Assembly (NCBI GenBank): GCA_951812895.1
Contig: OX638333.1
Coordinates: 2,646,001-2,710,000 of the forward strand
Reading direction: 5' to 3'
Length of the DNA: 64,000 bases
Source of the DNA: an uncultured Roseovarius sp.
Lineage (GTDB): Bacteria > Pseudomonadota > Alphaproteobacteria > Rhodobacterales > Rhodobacteraceae
Under the pieces are notes generated by a model, which had not been told where the DNA came from, ran no database searches, and saw only the letters and a program-made list of their open reading frames with translations. This document shows, in pieces, positions 1-8,763 of the stretch (positions are counted from its first letter, which is position 1; each line of letters begins with the position of its first letter). Both the position numbers and the translations under genes were made by a program.

Positions 1-123
1 GGCAACCGATCCCGCGCCAACATGGGCGAGCTTTGCACCAAAGGTATTCATCATGGACTGTTTGGCAAAGCTGGCCCTGATCTTCGCTTCTATTTGTGGG
101 GACATGTTGAATGCTTTTCCCAT
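1..123 (-). CDS. PaaI-like hotdog thioesterase, N-terminal fragment cut by window edge
   Basis: Only the first 41 codons are visible, reading leftward off the window. The peptide begins MGKAFNMSPQIEAKIRASFA and continues KQSMMNTFGAKLAHVGAG. This pattern (a short helix with R/K and SFA, then a Met-rich stretch and G-A-x-L) resembles the start of PaaI-family acyl-CoA thioesterases, which hydrolyse CoA esters in the cytoplasm. The active-site region lies outside the window, so catalytic residues cannot be checked. The start is uncertain: the ATG at 123-121 has no clear ribosome site, while the ATG at 105-103 has a GGGAAAAG about ten bases upstream. The family call is an inference from a short N-terminus. 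Confidence 0.5.
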   Translation of the reverse strand, partial: MGKAFNMSPQIEAKIRASFAKQSMMNTFGAKLAHVGAGSVA

Positions 124-291
124 GACATGAGGTTATTTCAACATTCACATTAACCGGGAATTGCGACAACAGGAACGGTTTGCGTGCGCGAGAATATTGT
201 CTAAATACACGTATAGGGATAAGTGTAAGTACAGATGTTTGATCGTGATTATTTTAAGCTAAGTTTTATTAGAACATTTCAAAGTAATGGG

Positions 292-304
292 ATGTACCGG
301 CTGC
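292..304 (+). repeat. Left subterminal inverted repeat of IS copy 1
   Basis: ATGTACCGGCTGC; its exact reverse complement is at 1636-1648. It sits 8 bp inside the left boundary shared by both copies, which is the arrangement expected of IS1111-type elements and not of classical IS110 elements, which lack such repeats. Confidence 0.8.
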
Positions 305-354
305 TTCACCCAGCAGGTTAGGCTTGGCCTATTTCTGCAACATGGAGAAGTAGC

Positions 355-1413
355 ATGGCGAAGAACGATTTTAATGAGTTGATGTCGGTTGGCATCGACA
401 TTGGCAAAGATGTCTTTCACTTGGTTGGTTTTGATTATGATGGCCAGCTCGTGCTGCGCAAGAAGATCAAACGGCTGGCACTGTTGGCAACGTTTGAGAA
501 TTTGCCGCGCTGCATTGTTGGTATGGAGGCCTGCTTGAGCGCGCATTTTGTCAGCCGGACGCTGCGCGAAATGGGTTTCGAGCCTCGTATTATTCCTGCG
601 ATTTACGTGAAGCCTTTCAACAAGGGTCAAAAGAACGACTACAATGATGCCGAAGCCATCGCAGAGGCTGCGTTGCGTCCCAATCTGAAAACAGTCTCAG
701 AGAAAACCCAGGACCAGCTTGACCTTCAAGCACTACATCGCGTCCGGTCTCGCCTTGTGTCGCGGCGGACGGCAGCCATGAACCAAATCCGTGCCTTTTT
801 GATCGAACAAGGCATCACCGTCCGGCGCAGTGTCGCCGCCCTGCGCAATTCCCTTGATGCTATTCTGGACAACCGCAGTGGCGAGATGTCCCTGCGCATG
901 CGGAAGCTGATTTTGGGTCTTCAACAGGATTGGATCTGGCTGGATAAACGGATCGAGATGACGACATCAGAAATCAAAAAGGTCAGTGAAACTGAGCCGG
1001 GTTGCCAGCGCCTCATGACCATCCCAGGCATCGGCCCCCTGATCTCGACAGCAATGGTCGCCGCCATCGGCAAAGGCGAGGCCTATGACCGAGGGCGTGA
1101 CTTTGCGGCCTGGCTTGGATTGGTGCCACGGCAACACAGCACTGGGGGACGCACCATATTAGGCAGCATCACAAAACGCGGAAGTAGATATCTGCGCATG
1201 CTCTTTGTGCAGGCAGCACAGGTCATCATGATGCGGCCAAAGAACTGGCACAAGTTCAGCTTTGGCGTTTGGCTGGAGGCGGCCTCAACGCGCATGCAGC
1301 ACAACAAGCTTGGTGTCGCACTGGCCAACAAACTGGCCCGGATCGCATGGAGCGTTCTAAGCTCCGGCAAGGATTTTGATTGGAAGGAAAGAGAGACAGC
1401 GTCAGCGATCTAA
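355..1413 (+). CDS. IS110-family transposase (DEDD recombinase), copy 1
   Basis: This 352-aa recombinase catalyses insertion and excision of the element. The N-terminal DEDD (RuvC-like) domain shows the acidic positions in VGIDIGKDVFHLV (about residue 13), VGMEACLS (about 56) and KNDYNDAEAI (about 93-99). The C-terminal domain carries the helix-hairpin-like LMTIPGIGPLIS (about 220) and QHSTGGRTILGSITKRGSR, the Ser-containing block of the IS110 family. The length is typical. The ATG is preceded by GGAGAAGTAGC. The protein is identical to copy 2 at 59450-60508. The intact gene and near-identical copies suggest recent mobility. Confidence 0.93.
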   Translation: MAKNDFNELMSVGIDIGKDVFHLVGFDYDGQLVLRKKIKRLALLATFENLPRCIVGMEACLSAHFVSRTLREMGFEPRIIPAIYVKPFNKGQKNDYNDAEAIAEAALRPNLKTVSEKTQDQLDLQALHRVRSRLVSRRTAAMNQIRAFLIEQGITVRRSVAALRNSLDAILDNRSGEMSLRMRKLILGLQQDWIWLDKRIEMTTSEIKKVSETEPGCQRLMTIPGIGPLISTAMVAAIGKGEAYDRGRDFAAWLGLVPRQHSTGGRTILGSITKRGSRYLRMLFVQAAQVIMMRPKNWHKFSFGVWLEAASTRMQHNKLGVALANKLARIAWSVLSSGKDFDWKERETASAI

Positions 1414-1659
1414 GCAGACCGCTGACACAACGATGTTCGTAAACCTCAAATGCATGGAACGGGAATAAGACGCACCCAAAGTCTGAGAGCCCAAATGGTC
1501 ATCAATGATCTGGTAAGTAATGAGACAGCGGCGCGTGCGCACTCCCAACAGGGCCACGGCAATCAACAAGCCGATACAAAGGCCGGATACATATCAGCGA
1601 CTTCCTGAAGACGTGCAATTTATCACTTGCGAACAGCAGCCGGTACATACATTGGGCTC
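1414..1659 (+). ncRNA. Candidate guide (bridge/seek) RNA region in the IS right end
   Basis: IS110-family recombinases use a structured RNA encoded in a non-coding end of the element to pair with donor and target DNA. In IS1111-type members this RNA is encoded downstream of the transposase. The 246-bp right end here is the only non-coding part long enough, and it is conserved in copy 2 (59204-59449) apart from one base. I could not fold it or define exact RNA ends, so this is a positional inference rather than a recognised sequence. Confidence 0.4.
1636..1648 (-). repeat. Right subterminal inverted repeat of IS copy 1
   Basis: GCAGCCGGTACAT, the exact complement of the left repeat at 292-304, ending 11 bp before the shared right boundary. 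Confidence 0.8.
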
Positions 1660-2443
1660 CAGACTTACGTTGTTTGTATGGGCGTCGGCGGTTATTGTGG
1701 CAGTGGTTGCAGGCCCGTTTGGAACCTTTGAGGCCATGGGCGTAGCAGAGCGTGCGCTGTATTGGTTTGTGGTTGTCTCGGCCTCTGTTCTGGTGGGATA
1801 TTTTGTGCAGGCACTGGCCGTGGCATTTGCCGGTCAGGACCGGCCCGTTTTGTCTGACACGCTTTCTATCGTGTTGATGACAGGGGCATTTGCGCCAGTC
1901 GTCTGGTTTATATCCAAGTGGTTCGAATCTGTCAGCGATCCAATGCTGGGACAGATGTATTTGTATGTTTTTGTAATCGTGGTGTTTGTTGTGATTATGC
2001 GGCGGCTGATATTTGGATCTGCTCAGGAAACAACCCCGGAAGCGGAGGTTGCAGCAGTGTCGCTGCCTACAGAACCGATGCCGCAACCGCGTTTACTCCG
2101 GCGATTGAAACCGGAAATGCAGGGTGAAATTCTGCGCCTGCAAGGCAGCGGCCATCATGTCGAAGTGACGACTGACAAAGGGTCGGAGACGCTTCGCTTA
2201 AGGCTGACCGATGCGATCAACGAAATGGAGCCAGTCATCGGGTATTGCGCGCACAGATCACATTGGGTGACCGATGGTTCAATTGAACGGGTGGAGCGTG
2301 AAACCAATAATAAGCTGGTATTGGTTCTGACGAACGGAGATCGGATACCGGTGAGCCGCAAATACCGCCCCGGGTTGGAGGATGCAGGTATTATTCAGGG
2401 CGTACCGCCACGCGCACAGCCAGATGCGGTTGCGGAGGAATGA
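1660..2443 (+). pseudogene. LytTR-domain membrane regulator, 5' end removed by IS insertion
   Basis: About 260 codons remain. Four hydrophobic segments come first (LTLFVWASAVIVAVVAGPFG; then a helix around YWFVVVSASVLVGYF; TLSIVLMTGAFAPVVWF; YLYVFVIVVFVVIM), followed by a LytTR-type DNA-binding domain over the last 110 residues, with the typical LRLQGSGHHVEVTT, HRSHWV and PVSRKYRPGL blocks. Family members are membrane-tethered transcription regulators. No native start codon is visible, because the reading frame runs unbroken from the IS right end. An ATG at 1520, inside the IS, would give a 307-aa hybrid whose first 46 or so residues are IS-derived. It could still be expressed if the IS supplies a promoter. 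The left flank of the IS does not contain the missing 5' end. Confidence 0.75.
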
Positions 2444-2465
2444 GCGCCGCACAAAGGGGCACGCG

Positions 2466-3128
2466 TTATCTGGGCATGGGAATTGGCTTTGGAGTCTTGC
2501 CGGTCAGAACGGCAATTGCCTCTTTTCGCATCAGTTCATTCAAGGTTGCATCGTGACTGCGCAGACCTCCAGTGTAAGTGCCATATGCGGGCATAATCAC
2601 GCGATCTGAATCAATCAGGAATACGGGTCGGGTGATGCTGCTGCGTTGCGCGCGCAGAGTGGCCTTTGGATGGTAATGCCCAGAAATTTCACCGCTCTGA
2701 CCTGGGCGGGCGATGTGGCGAAAGCAAAGCGGTGGCTGGTGCAGTTCTGCCAGATGCGTGCCACCAAGTTCGACAGGACCGGGATCGTGATTACCTTCGA
2801 TCCAGATCCAGCGACGCCCGGCTTGTAACGCCGCGATCCATAGTCGTTCGCGTTCTGGAAGCGCCTCTACGGCGGCATGGTCATCAAAACTGTCGCCAAG
2901 GCAGATTACGGTTCCTGCGTTGGTTAGCTTGAGGTCTGATTCGAGCCGGCCGAGCGTATCGCTGATCTCATATGGGGGCAGTTGTGCGCCGGTCAGGCGC
3001 GCCTGACGTTCGGATTTTCCCAGATGGAGGTCGGATACGCACAGCAAATCTTGGTCCGGCCAATGAAGAGCGCCTGAACCAAGAGCGACCAAAGGTGCGC
3101 CGGCGAGGGTGAAATTGTATCCATTCAT
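2466..3128 (-). CDS. pdeM: Ligase-associated DNA damage response endonuclease PdeM
   Basis: This 220-aa calcineurin-like metallophosphoesterase fits PdeM, the nuclease partner found with Lhr-type helicases and ATP-dependent ligases in bacterial repair operons. Metal-binding motifs appear in order: VSDLHLGKSE (about residue 32), CLGDSFDDH (about 76), EGNHDPG (about 112) and SGHYHPK (about 149). The length matches the family. The usual neighbour lhr is on the same strand, but 1.7 kb upstream rather than adjacent, because a methyltransferase and a kinase lie between them. A separate promoter in the AT-rich 205-bp gap upstream is therefore likely. Confidence 0.88.
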   Translation of the reverse strand: MNGYNFTLAGAPLVALGSGALHWPDQDLLCVSDLHLGKSERQARLTGAQLPPYEISDTLGRLESDLKLTNAGTVICLGDSFDDHAAVEALPERERLWIAALQAGRRWIWIEGNHDPGPVELGGTHLAELHQPPLCFRHIARPGQSGEISGHYHPKATLRAQRSSITRPVFLIDSDRVIMPAYGTYTGGLRSHDATLNELMRKEAIAVLTGKTPKPIPMPR

Positions 3129-3333
3129 ACGATGTGAATTCGAAACAGAAAAGGTGCTGATCAGATGTCTGAGTTAAAAAGAATGTCGCAGAAGTTCAGG
3201 TTTGCAACAACTTGAAAATATCAACTAGCTTGAACAAGAGCCTGCGCACCGAGATGCTGTTAGCGATACACCAGTAGTTTTGTATACCATTGTAGAAAAT
3301 GAAATGCAGTTTCGCACTAATTTACTCCATTTC

Positions 3334-4031
3334 TTAGGATATCCGCCGAAGCGCCGGATCATCCTGATATGGCTTTGAAAGCTGCAAACGGGTCGCTATT
3401 TGAGCGGCGAAACCAGCTACTTTCCCATCGATAGAGCCAGAGTTGTCGAACACTTGCGTGGTCACATTGTGCCGACGGTAAAACTCCATACCACGTTCAA
3501 GAAGCTCAGGTGCACGCTTGTGATCTTCTGTGCGTTTATCGAAACGCCTTGCTGCAGCTTCTCGGCGGTCTGGTGTAGGCATGCGCCAGATGTAACGCTT
3601 CCTAGCTACATCGAACGGTACCGTGACCAGCACAAGAATATCCGGGCGCGGCAGGCGGGCGATTACATCGTCGAACGCCGCGCGACCTTTGCCCGCAGCC
3701 GCGATATAGACGCATCGATGCAACAGACCTTCGTCGGCCAGTCCGATGTTGGTGTCATCGGTATGGTTTGTTCCGCTGACCCAGACACGCCTTGCCCGGG
3801 GTGCATTGCGCAGCTCGTAAGAAGGGCCATCTGCCATGTCAGAAATGGCTTGCTTGAGGCCGGGGTGCCGTCTTTCAAACAATTGATCAGCCTTTTCCTG
3901 GGTCAAGTCATCATTGCGAGCAACATTGTGAAAGCGGACCACGGGCACATCAAGGGCTGACAGTGCTTTGTTAAGCTTCTGGTATATTGTGGTTTTCCAG
4001 ATCCGGGTATGCCTGCAAATTCTATGATCAT
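3334..4031 (-). pseudogene. P-loop kinase-like NTPase, frameshifted within Walker A
   Basis: The reading frame opens at ATG 4031 as MIIEFAGIPGSGK and then goes out of frame. A one-base shift at the AAAA run (TTTT at 3993-3996 on the plus strand) restores TTIYQKLNKALSALDVPVV and the rest, ending at 3334. Five As instead of four would give a perfect GxPGSGKTT Walker A and a 232-aa protein. The downstream part has RPDILVLVTVPFDVARKRYI and arginine-rich RREAAARRFDKR, like the LID region of nucleoside or small-molecule kinases. It starts 12 nt after the methyltransferase stop, so the two form one unit. It is either a real inactivating deletion or a homopolymer sequencing error. Substrate unknown. 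Confidence 0.7.
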
Positions 4032-4043
4032 CTGATTGGCCGA

Positions 4044-4673
4044 TCAGGATTTTTCACATAGGATATGGTGCATCTCACCACCTTCTGCGGGCCCTTCGAG
4101 AACGAGCCTTCGCTCGATCGCGCGAAAGCCGAATTCTGCCAGCAGCTTATCCACATCTTCACGCGACATTATCGTGTCCATAGTTTGATCCGGGCCAGGT
4201 TTGGCAGTTGTCTGAACATTATGGCCCAGCTGGATGATACCGTAGCGCCGTGTGACACGACTGAATTCGGCTAGCGAGGTGCAGGCGTCGGCGTAAGTTA
4301 TGATGTTGCTCAGAAAGCGGGTGCTGACAATCAGATCAAAGGTCTGATCGGCAAACGGGATATCTATAGATGATCCGATTTTGACATCGCATCCGTCGAA
4401 CTGGCTGCCCAAGTCATTGCGGGCAGCCTCAATCATATGCCCAGAAATCTCTAAGCCCGAAATCGAGTAACCACGGTCGTGGTAGAGTGGGACAAAGCGG
4501 CCGGTTCCAAACGGGATATCCACAACGCTGAGATCACGTGGAAGCTTTTCCAAAAGCTGGCGCATTTCCTCGTGCTCTATATGCCACCATTTTTGCTTTA
4601 TCCGTTTGCGATTATAGATTTCTGCGGTTCTGCCGTAGTAACGGTCGCCTTTTGGTTTGGGTGTATCCAACAT
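4044..4673 (-). CDS. Class I SAM-dependent methyltransferase
   Basis: This 209-aa soluble protein has a Rossmann methyltransferase core: motif I VVDIPFGTGRFVPLY (about residue 50) with the acidic residue and glycines, motif II GLEISGHMIEAAR (about 74), and DQTFDLIVSTRFLSNI (about 107), the usual motif-IV position. The N-terminus is basic and aromatic (RYYGRTAEIYNRKRIKQKWW), as in small-molecule methyltransferases of the type-11 group. The substrate is not evident. It is followed after 12 nt by the broken P-loop kinase, suggesting a two-gene unit lodged between lhr and pdeM. Confidence 0.8.
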   Translation of the reverse strand: MLDTPKPKGDRYYGRTAEIYNRKRIKQKWWHIEHEEMRQLLEKLPRDLSVVDIPFGTGRFVPLYHDRGYSISGLEISGHMIEAARNDLGSQFDGCDVKIGSSIDIPFADQTFDLIVSTRFLSNIITYADACTSLAEFSRVTRRYGIIQLGHNVQTTAKPGPDQTMDTIMSREDVDKLLAEFGFRAIERRLVLEGPAEGGEMHHILCEKS

Positions 4674-4801
4674 CGGTGCCTGATCCTGCCGTATTTTTAT
4701 TTTTATTGGCTAAAGCATCGCAGAATCAGGAATCTGGTTCAATCTTGTCGGATCTGTCCGGAGTGGTGAGCTTGGCGTTGAGTCTTTTGCGCAACGGTTT
4801 T

Positions 4802-7231
4802 TTATGAGGCGCTGTTATTGGTGATCGCATTCAAGCCCGAGGACTGCATCAGCCGTTCGGATTCTTCGGCCAGAAGCCTTTCCTGTGCGGCGCCTTCGAC
4901 CGGCGTGCGGCCCATTTCAAGAAAAAGGGGCGCGGCAAAGGGGGTGACCCGGGGCAGACGAACAAGGTCGATCCGGGTGCTGACCCGCGCTAGCATCTCT
5001 TCGATCCGGCTGAAATCGATCAGTCCACGTATGGCCTCTGTTCGCGTGATGTCGAGCAACAGGTGATCCGGGTCGTATTTTGCCAGCGTATCGTAGAGGA
5101 TATCGGAGGAAAATGTTGCCTGGCGGCCCGATTTTCGGGCCGAGGGTGTATTGCGCTGGATCAGACCCGCGATGGTGGCTGATGCCCGAAAAGTGCGCTT
5201 CATCAATGCGTTACCAGAAATCCAACGCTCAAGGTCATCGCGCAATGCGTCTGGTGTAAACAATGGTGCGGGATCCGTGAGTGGCTCCAGCCCCCAGATA
5301 AGAGTGGCATAATCTGTCGATACAAACCCCAGCGGATCGAGGCCAAGTTCTTCCATCCGTTTGGTCAGCAGAAGGCCAAGTGTTTGCTGTGCATTGCGCC
5401 CGGCGAAACCATAGATGCACGCGTGTTCGCGCCCTTCATGAGGGAAACTTTCGATCAACAGCCGCCCGGCCTTTGGCAGGTGCGACATCTCGCGTTGCAG
5501 ATTGAGCCAGGCGCGGGTGTGTTCAGGTAGTTCGTTCCAATTGTCAGATGCCAGGAGCGACAGGATACGTTGGCTCAGCTGGGTAGAGGTGGCGAATTTG
5601 GTGCCTGAAAAGACAGCAACCTTTGGTTTGCGGCCGGGATCGCGGCTGACCTCGACCACCATGTCGCGCAGGTTTTCGTAACGGACAATCCGCCCGCCGA
5701 TCAGAAAGGTATCGCCGGGTGTGAGCGAGGCGGCAAACCCTTCTTCGACCTCTCCCAAAGGTTTTCCACCACGAGATCGTGCCATGCGTACTTTGAGCAA
5801 ATCGCTATCCTGAATTGTACCGATGTTCATCCGGATCAGCTGGCTGCTGCGAGGGTCGCGCAGGTGCCATCGGCCATCTGCAATATGCTGCAGGCGTTGC
5901 CATTGGTCATAGGCACGCAGGGCATAGCCGCCTGTCGCGCAGAATTCGAAGCAGGCGTCAAAATCATCACGTGTGAGGTCAGAATACGCCCCGGTGGTGA
6001 TCACCTCGGCGTAAAGTTTATCGGCCGAGAATGGTCCGGCGCAGGCGCGGATCAGGATATGCTGGCACAAGACATCCAAGGGGCCAGGGCCGCGGGGATT
6101 ACCATCAAGGTCATGTTCTTTTGCCGCTTGCAGCGCGGCCTGACATTCGATCACTTCGAACCGGTTGGCAGGGACGAGCAACGCCTTTGACGGCGCGTTG
6201 TAGCGATGATTTGCCCTTCCGATCCTTTGAACCAGACGCTTGACGTTTTTGGGAGCGCCCACCTGAATGACCAGATCGACATCCCCCCAATCAATCCCAA
6301 GATCTAGCGAGCCCGTGCAGACGACGGCGCGCAGATCACCGCGTTGCATTGCGGCCTCAACACGTTCGCGTTGTACCCGGTCCAGTGATCCGTGATGGAT
6401 GCCGATGGGTAAGCCACTATCATTGGCAAGCCACAGATTATGAAAGAAAATTTCGGCCTGTGCGCGGGTGTTGTGAAAGATCAGGGTGGTCTTGTGTTGT
6501 TTGATCTTTTCCATCACGGCCGGGATCGCATAGGCCGCGCCGCCGCCTGCCCAGGGAGGTGTCTGATCGGTGTGCAGCATGGCAATGTCCGGATCTGGTC
6601 CGGGGTCGGCATGCAGGATGTCACACGGGTTGGGTTGGCAGGCGAGGAAGTCTGCGATGGCGTCTGGGTCTTCCACCGTAGCCGAAAGCCCAACGCGGCG
6701 CATATCAGGACACATAGCCTGAAGTCGACTGAGGGCGAGCATGAGCTGGTCGCCGCGTTTGGATTCCGAGAGCGCATGAATTTCATCCACCACAACCCGT
6801 TTGAGCCCGGCGAATGTGCGGTGCGCATCTTCGTAAGACGTGAGCAGGGCGAGGCTTTCGGGTGTGGTCAGCAGGATATGCGGAGGATCAGCGCGTTGGC
6901 GTTTCTTGCGGCTGGCAGGCGTGTCGCCAGTTCGGTCGTCGATGCGGACAGGCAGGCCCATTTCGTCAACGGGGGTGCGAAGATTGCGTTTAATATCGGC
7001 AGCCAAGGCCTTTAACGGAGAGATGTAGAGCGTGTGAAGCCCGTCGTGCTGTGCTCTGGCCAAATCGACCAGGGTGGGCAGAAACCCGGCAAGCGTTTTG
7101 CCGCCCCCGGTTGGAGCGATGAGCAAGAGAGCAGATCGGTCTGCCCGGTCGAGCATGGCTTGCTGATGCGGATGGACGGACCAGCTGCGAGAGGCGAACC
7201 AATCGGTGAAAAGGGGTGGCAAAATGCTCAT
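4802..7231 (-). CDS. lhr: Ligase-associated DNA damage response DEXH-box helicase (Lhr type)
   Basis: This 809-aa superfamily 2 helicase has Walker A APTGGGKTLAG (about residue 39), motif II VVDEIHAL (about 149), motif III LSATVED (about 188), and a helicase C domain with the LDLGIDWGDVDLVIQ and RLVQRIGRANHR blocks (about 310-345), then the winged-helix and Lhr-associated C-terminal region. The length matches the bacterial Lhr group found with PdeM and an ATP-dependent DNA ligase in DNA repair. No ligase gene is seen in this window. No strong ribosome site precedes the ATG, and 73 nt separate it from the AAA ATPase upstream. Confidence 0.9.
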   Translation of the reverse strand: MSILPPLFTDWFASRSWSVHPHQQAMLDRADRSALLLIAPTGGGKTLAGFLPTLVDLARAQHDGLHTLYISPLKALAADIKRNLRTPVDEMGLPVRIDDRTGDTPASRKKRQRADPPHILLTTPESLALLTSYEDAHRTFAGLKRVVVDEIHALSESKRGDQLMLALSRLQAMCPDMRRVGLSATVEDPDAIADFLACQPNPCDILHADPGPDPDIAMLHTDQTPPWAGGGAAYAIPAVMEKIKQHKTTLIFHNTRAQAEIFFHNLWLANDSGLPIGIHHGSLDRVQRERVEAAMQRGDLRAVVCTGSLDLGIDWGDVDLVIQVGAPKNVKRLVQRIGRANHRYNAPSKALLVPANRFEVIECQAALQAAKEHDLDGNPRGPGPLDVLCQHILIRACAGPFSADKLYAEVITTGAYSDLTRDDFDACFEFCATGGYALRAYDQWQRLQHIADGRWHLRDPRSSQLIRMNIGTIQDSDLLKVRMARSRGGKPLGEVEEGFAASLTPGDTFLIGGRIVRYENLRDMVVEVSRDPGRKPKVAVFSGTKFATSTQLSQRILSLLASDNWNELPEHTRAWLNLQREMSHLPKAGRLLIESFPHEGREHACIYGFAGRNAQQTLGLLLTKRMEELGLDPLGFVSTDYATLIWGLEPLTDPAPLFTPDALRDDLERWISGNALMKRTFRASATIAGLIQRNTPSARKSGRQATFSSDILYDTLAKYDPDHLLLDITRTEAIRGLIDFSRIEEMLARVSTRIDLVRLPRVTPFAAPLFLEMGRTPVEGAAQERLLAEESERLMQSSGLNAITNNSAS

Positions 7232-7304
7232 CCAATTGATTTAGGCCAATCAGGTGAACATTTCTAAGGGTTTCGCCAAAGGTTTAAAAATCTCTTGGCC
7301 GCGC

Positions 7305-8614
7305 TTACTTCACGATCGTCTCATCCTTGACGAACATGTTCGCCCATGCACGGTCTACCAGTTCCGTGGTCATCTTGTATGGGATGCCTTCAAAGTCGCA
7401 GATTGCAATCATCTGGTCGATCAGGAAGATCGGCTGGTAGTTGGCGTAAACATTGTTGATCGTTGGGTACTTCTTTTTCAACAAGTGCAGCAATGCAGGT
7501 TCATCCAGTTGCATTTGCTTTTTACGGGCGACCATGGCGAAGATTTTCAGGAAATCTGCCTGACAAGGGCCATCAATTTTGATCTTAAAGAAAATCCGGC
7601 GCAAGGCGGCCTGGTCGAAGATTTCATTCGGGTGGAAGTTGGTAGAAAAGATCACCAACGTGTCGAAGGGGACTTCGAATTTTTCACCAGATTGCAGTGC
7701 CAGAATATCCTTGGATTCTTCCAATGGGACGATCCAGCGGTTGACCAGGCTTTGTGGGGGTTCTGCCTGACGGCCAAGGTCGTCCACGATAAAGATGCCG
7801 CCGGTCGATTTGAGCTGTAGCGGCGCCTGATATGTGCGCGCTGTGGGGTTGTAGACCAGACCAGCATGTCGAGGGACAATTCACCCCCGGTGATCACCGT
7901 GGGCCGTTCGCAGCGTACATAACGTGTGTCAAAGGTCCGTTTGCGGCGCAATGAGTTGGGATCATCTGTCTCTACTTCGGCCTTGGAATGCACGATCGGG
8001 TCATAAACCGTGATCACCTGTCCGGAGTACTCGATGGCGCGGGGGACATAGATCTTGTCACCCATCGCATCGCGAATACCGTTGGAGATTGATGATTTAC
8101 CATTGCCGGGTGGTCCGTACATCAGGATCGAGCGCCCGGCAGAAACGGCGGGCCCGAGATAGTCCAGAAGACTGTCAGGCAAAACAAGATGGCCCATCGC
8201 ACCAGTCAGTTCGCCGCGGCTGATCTGGATATTGCGGATCGACTGGCGTTTAATCTGTTCGCGGTAGACCTCAAGCGGCACCGGCATTGCGCCGAAGTAT
8301 TCCGATTGTGACAGGGCGTCGAGTGCACGGGCCTTGCCCGCGTCAGTCAGTTGATAGCCCATCTCATTGCCCGAATTGGCGTTGAGTGTTCCCGTCGCCT
8401 CGACAAGACGTTGTTCACGGGCCATATCCATCAGCTCTTGTGTGACAGCACGGGGCAAACAAATAGCCTCTGTCAGTTCGGTAACCATATCGAGGTTTTT
8501 GCGGAACATCGTTTTGATCAGGATGTCGCGCATCATGACAACCGGCAGTTTCATCTCTTCCAGCCGCGCGGGGGGCGGTGGGGGCTGAACGCCTTGGCTG
8601 ACTTGCATATTCAT
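7305..8614 (-). pseudogene. AAA-family ATPase of the Tad locus, single-base frameshift
   Basis: The first 250 or so codons run from ATG 8614 with Walker A LMYGPPGNGKSSIS. The frame breaks at 7860/7861 right after GGELSLDMLV. One missing base there (a T on the plus strand) would restore DLVYNPTARTYQAP and join the remaining 180 residues, which contain the IVDDLGRQ Walker-B-like block, RWIVPLEES, LVIFSTNFHP (sensor 1) and AALRRIFFKIKI (arginine finger), ending at 7305. The rebuilt protein is about 436 aa. It lies 149 nt downstream of cpaA, where Rhodobacteraceae Tad loci often carry such an ATPase. It may be a true mutation or a sequence error. As written, the product would lose its Walker B and sensor motifs. 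Confidence 0.8.
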
Positions 8615-8763
8615 TTTTCTGCCTGCCTGTATTGTTTGTTTTCAGGTCGTATTTCCGCGCACGCGGCACGGGTTACTCAGACTATGCAGGTGAAAATTGC
8701 AGAAAATGTGGTCATCGCCCGGCAGGGTCTGGGCAAAATGAATTTTATAGGTGGCCTGTGTCT

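Larger units (their letters stand above)
284..1659 (+). mobile_element. IS110-family insertion sequence, IS1111-type (copy 1)
   Basis: This 1376-bp block recurs in inverted orientation at 59204-60579. The boundaries are where the two copies stop matching: position x pairs with 60863 minus x throughout. It has one transposase gene (355-1413), a 71-bp left non-coding end and a 246-bp right non-coding end. A 13-bp inverted repeat, ATGTACCGGCTGC at 292-304 and its complement at 1636-1648, lies 8 and 11 bp inside the ends. Subterminal repeats and a long 3' non-coding end are hallmarks of the IS1111 subgroup. The one difference I noticed from copy 2 is C at 1557 against G on the matching strand at 59306. 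Insertion removed the start of the LytTR gene to the right. Confidence 0.9.

Noticed and set aside
259-630. Minus-strand ORF across the IS left end (and the equal one at 60233-60604)
   Set aside because: It is antisense to the transposase gene and has no domain; its presence in both copies follows from the IS duplication.
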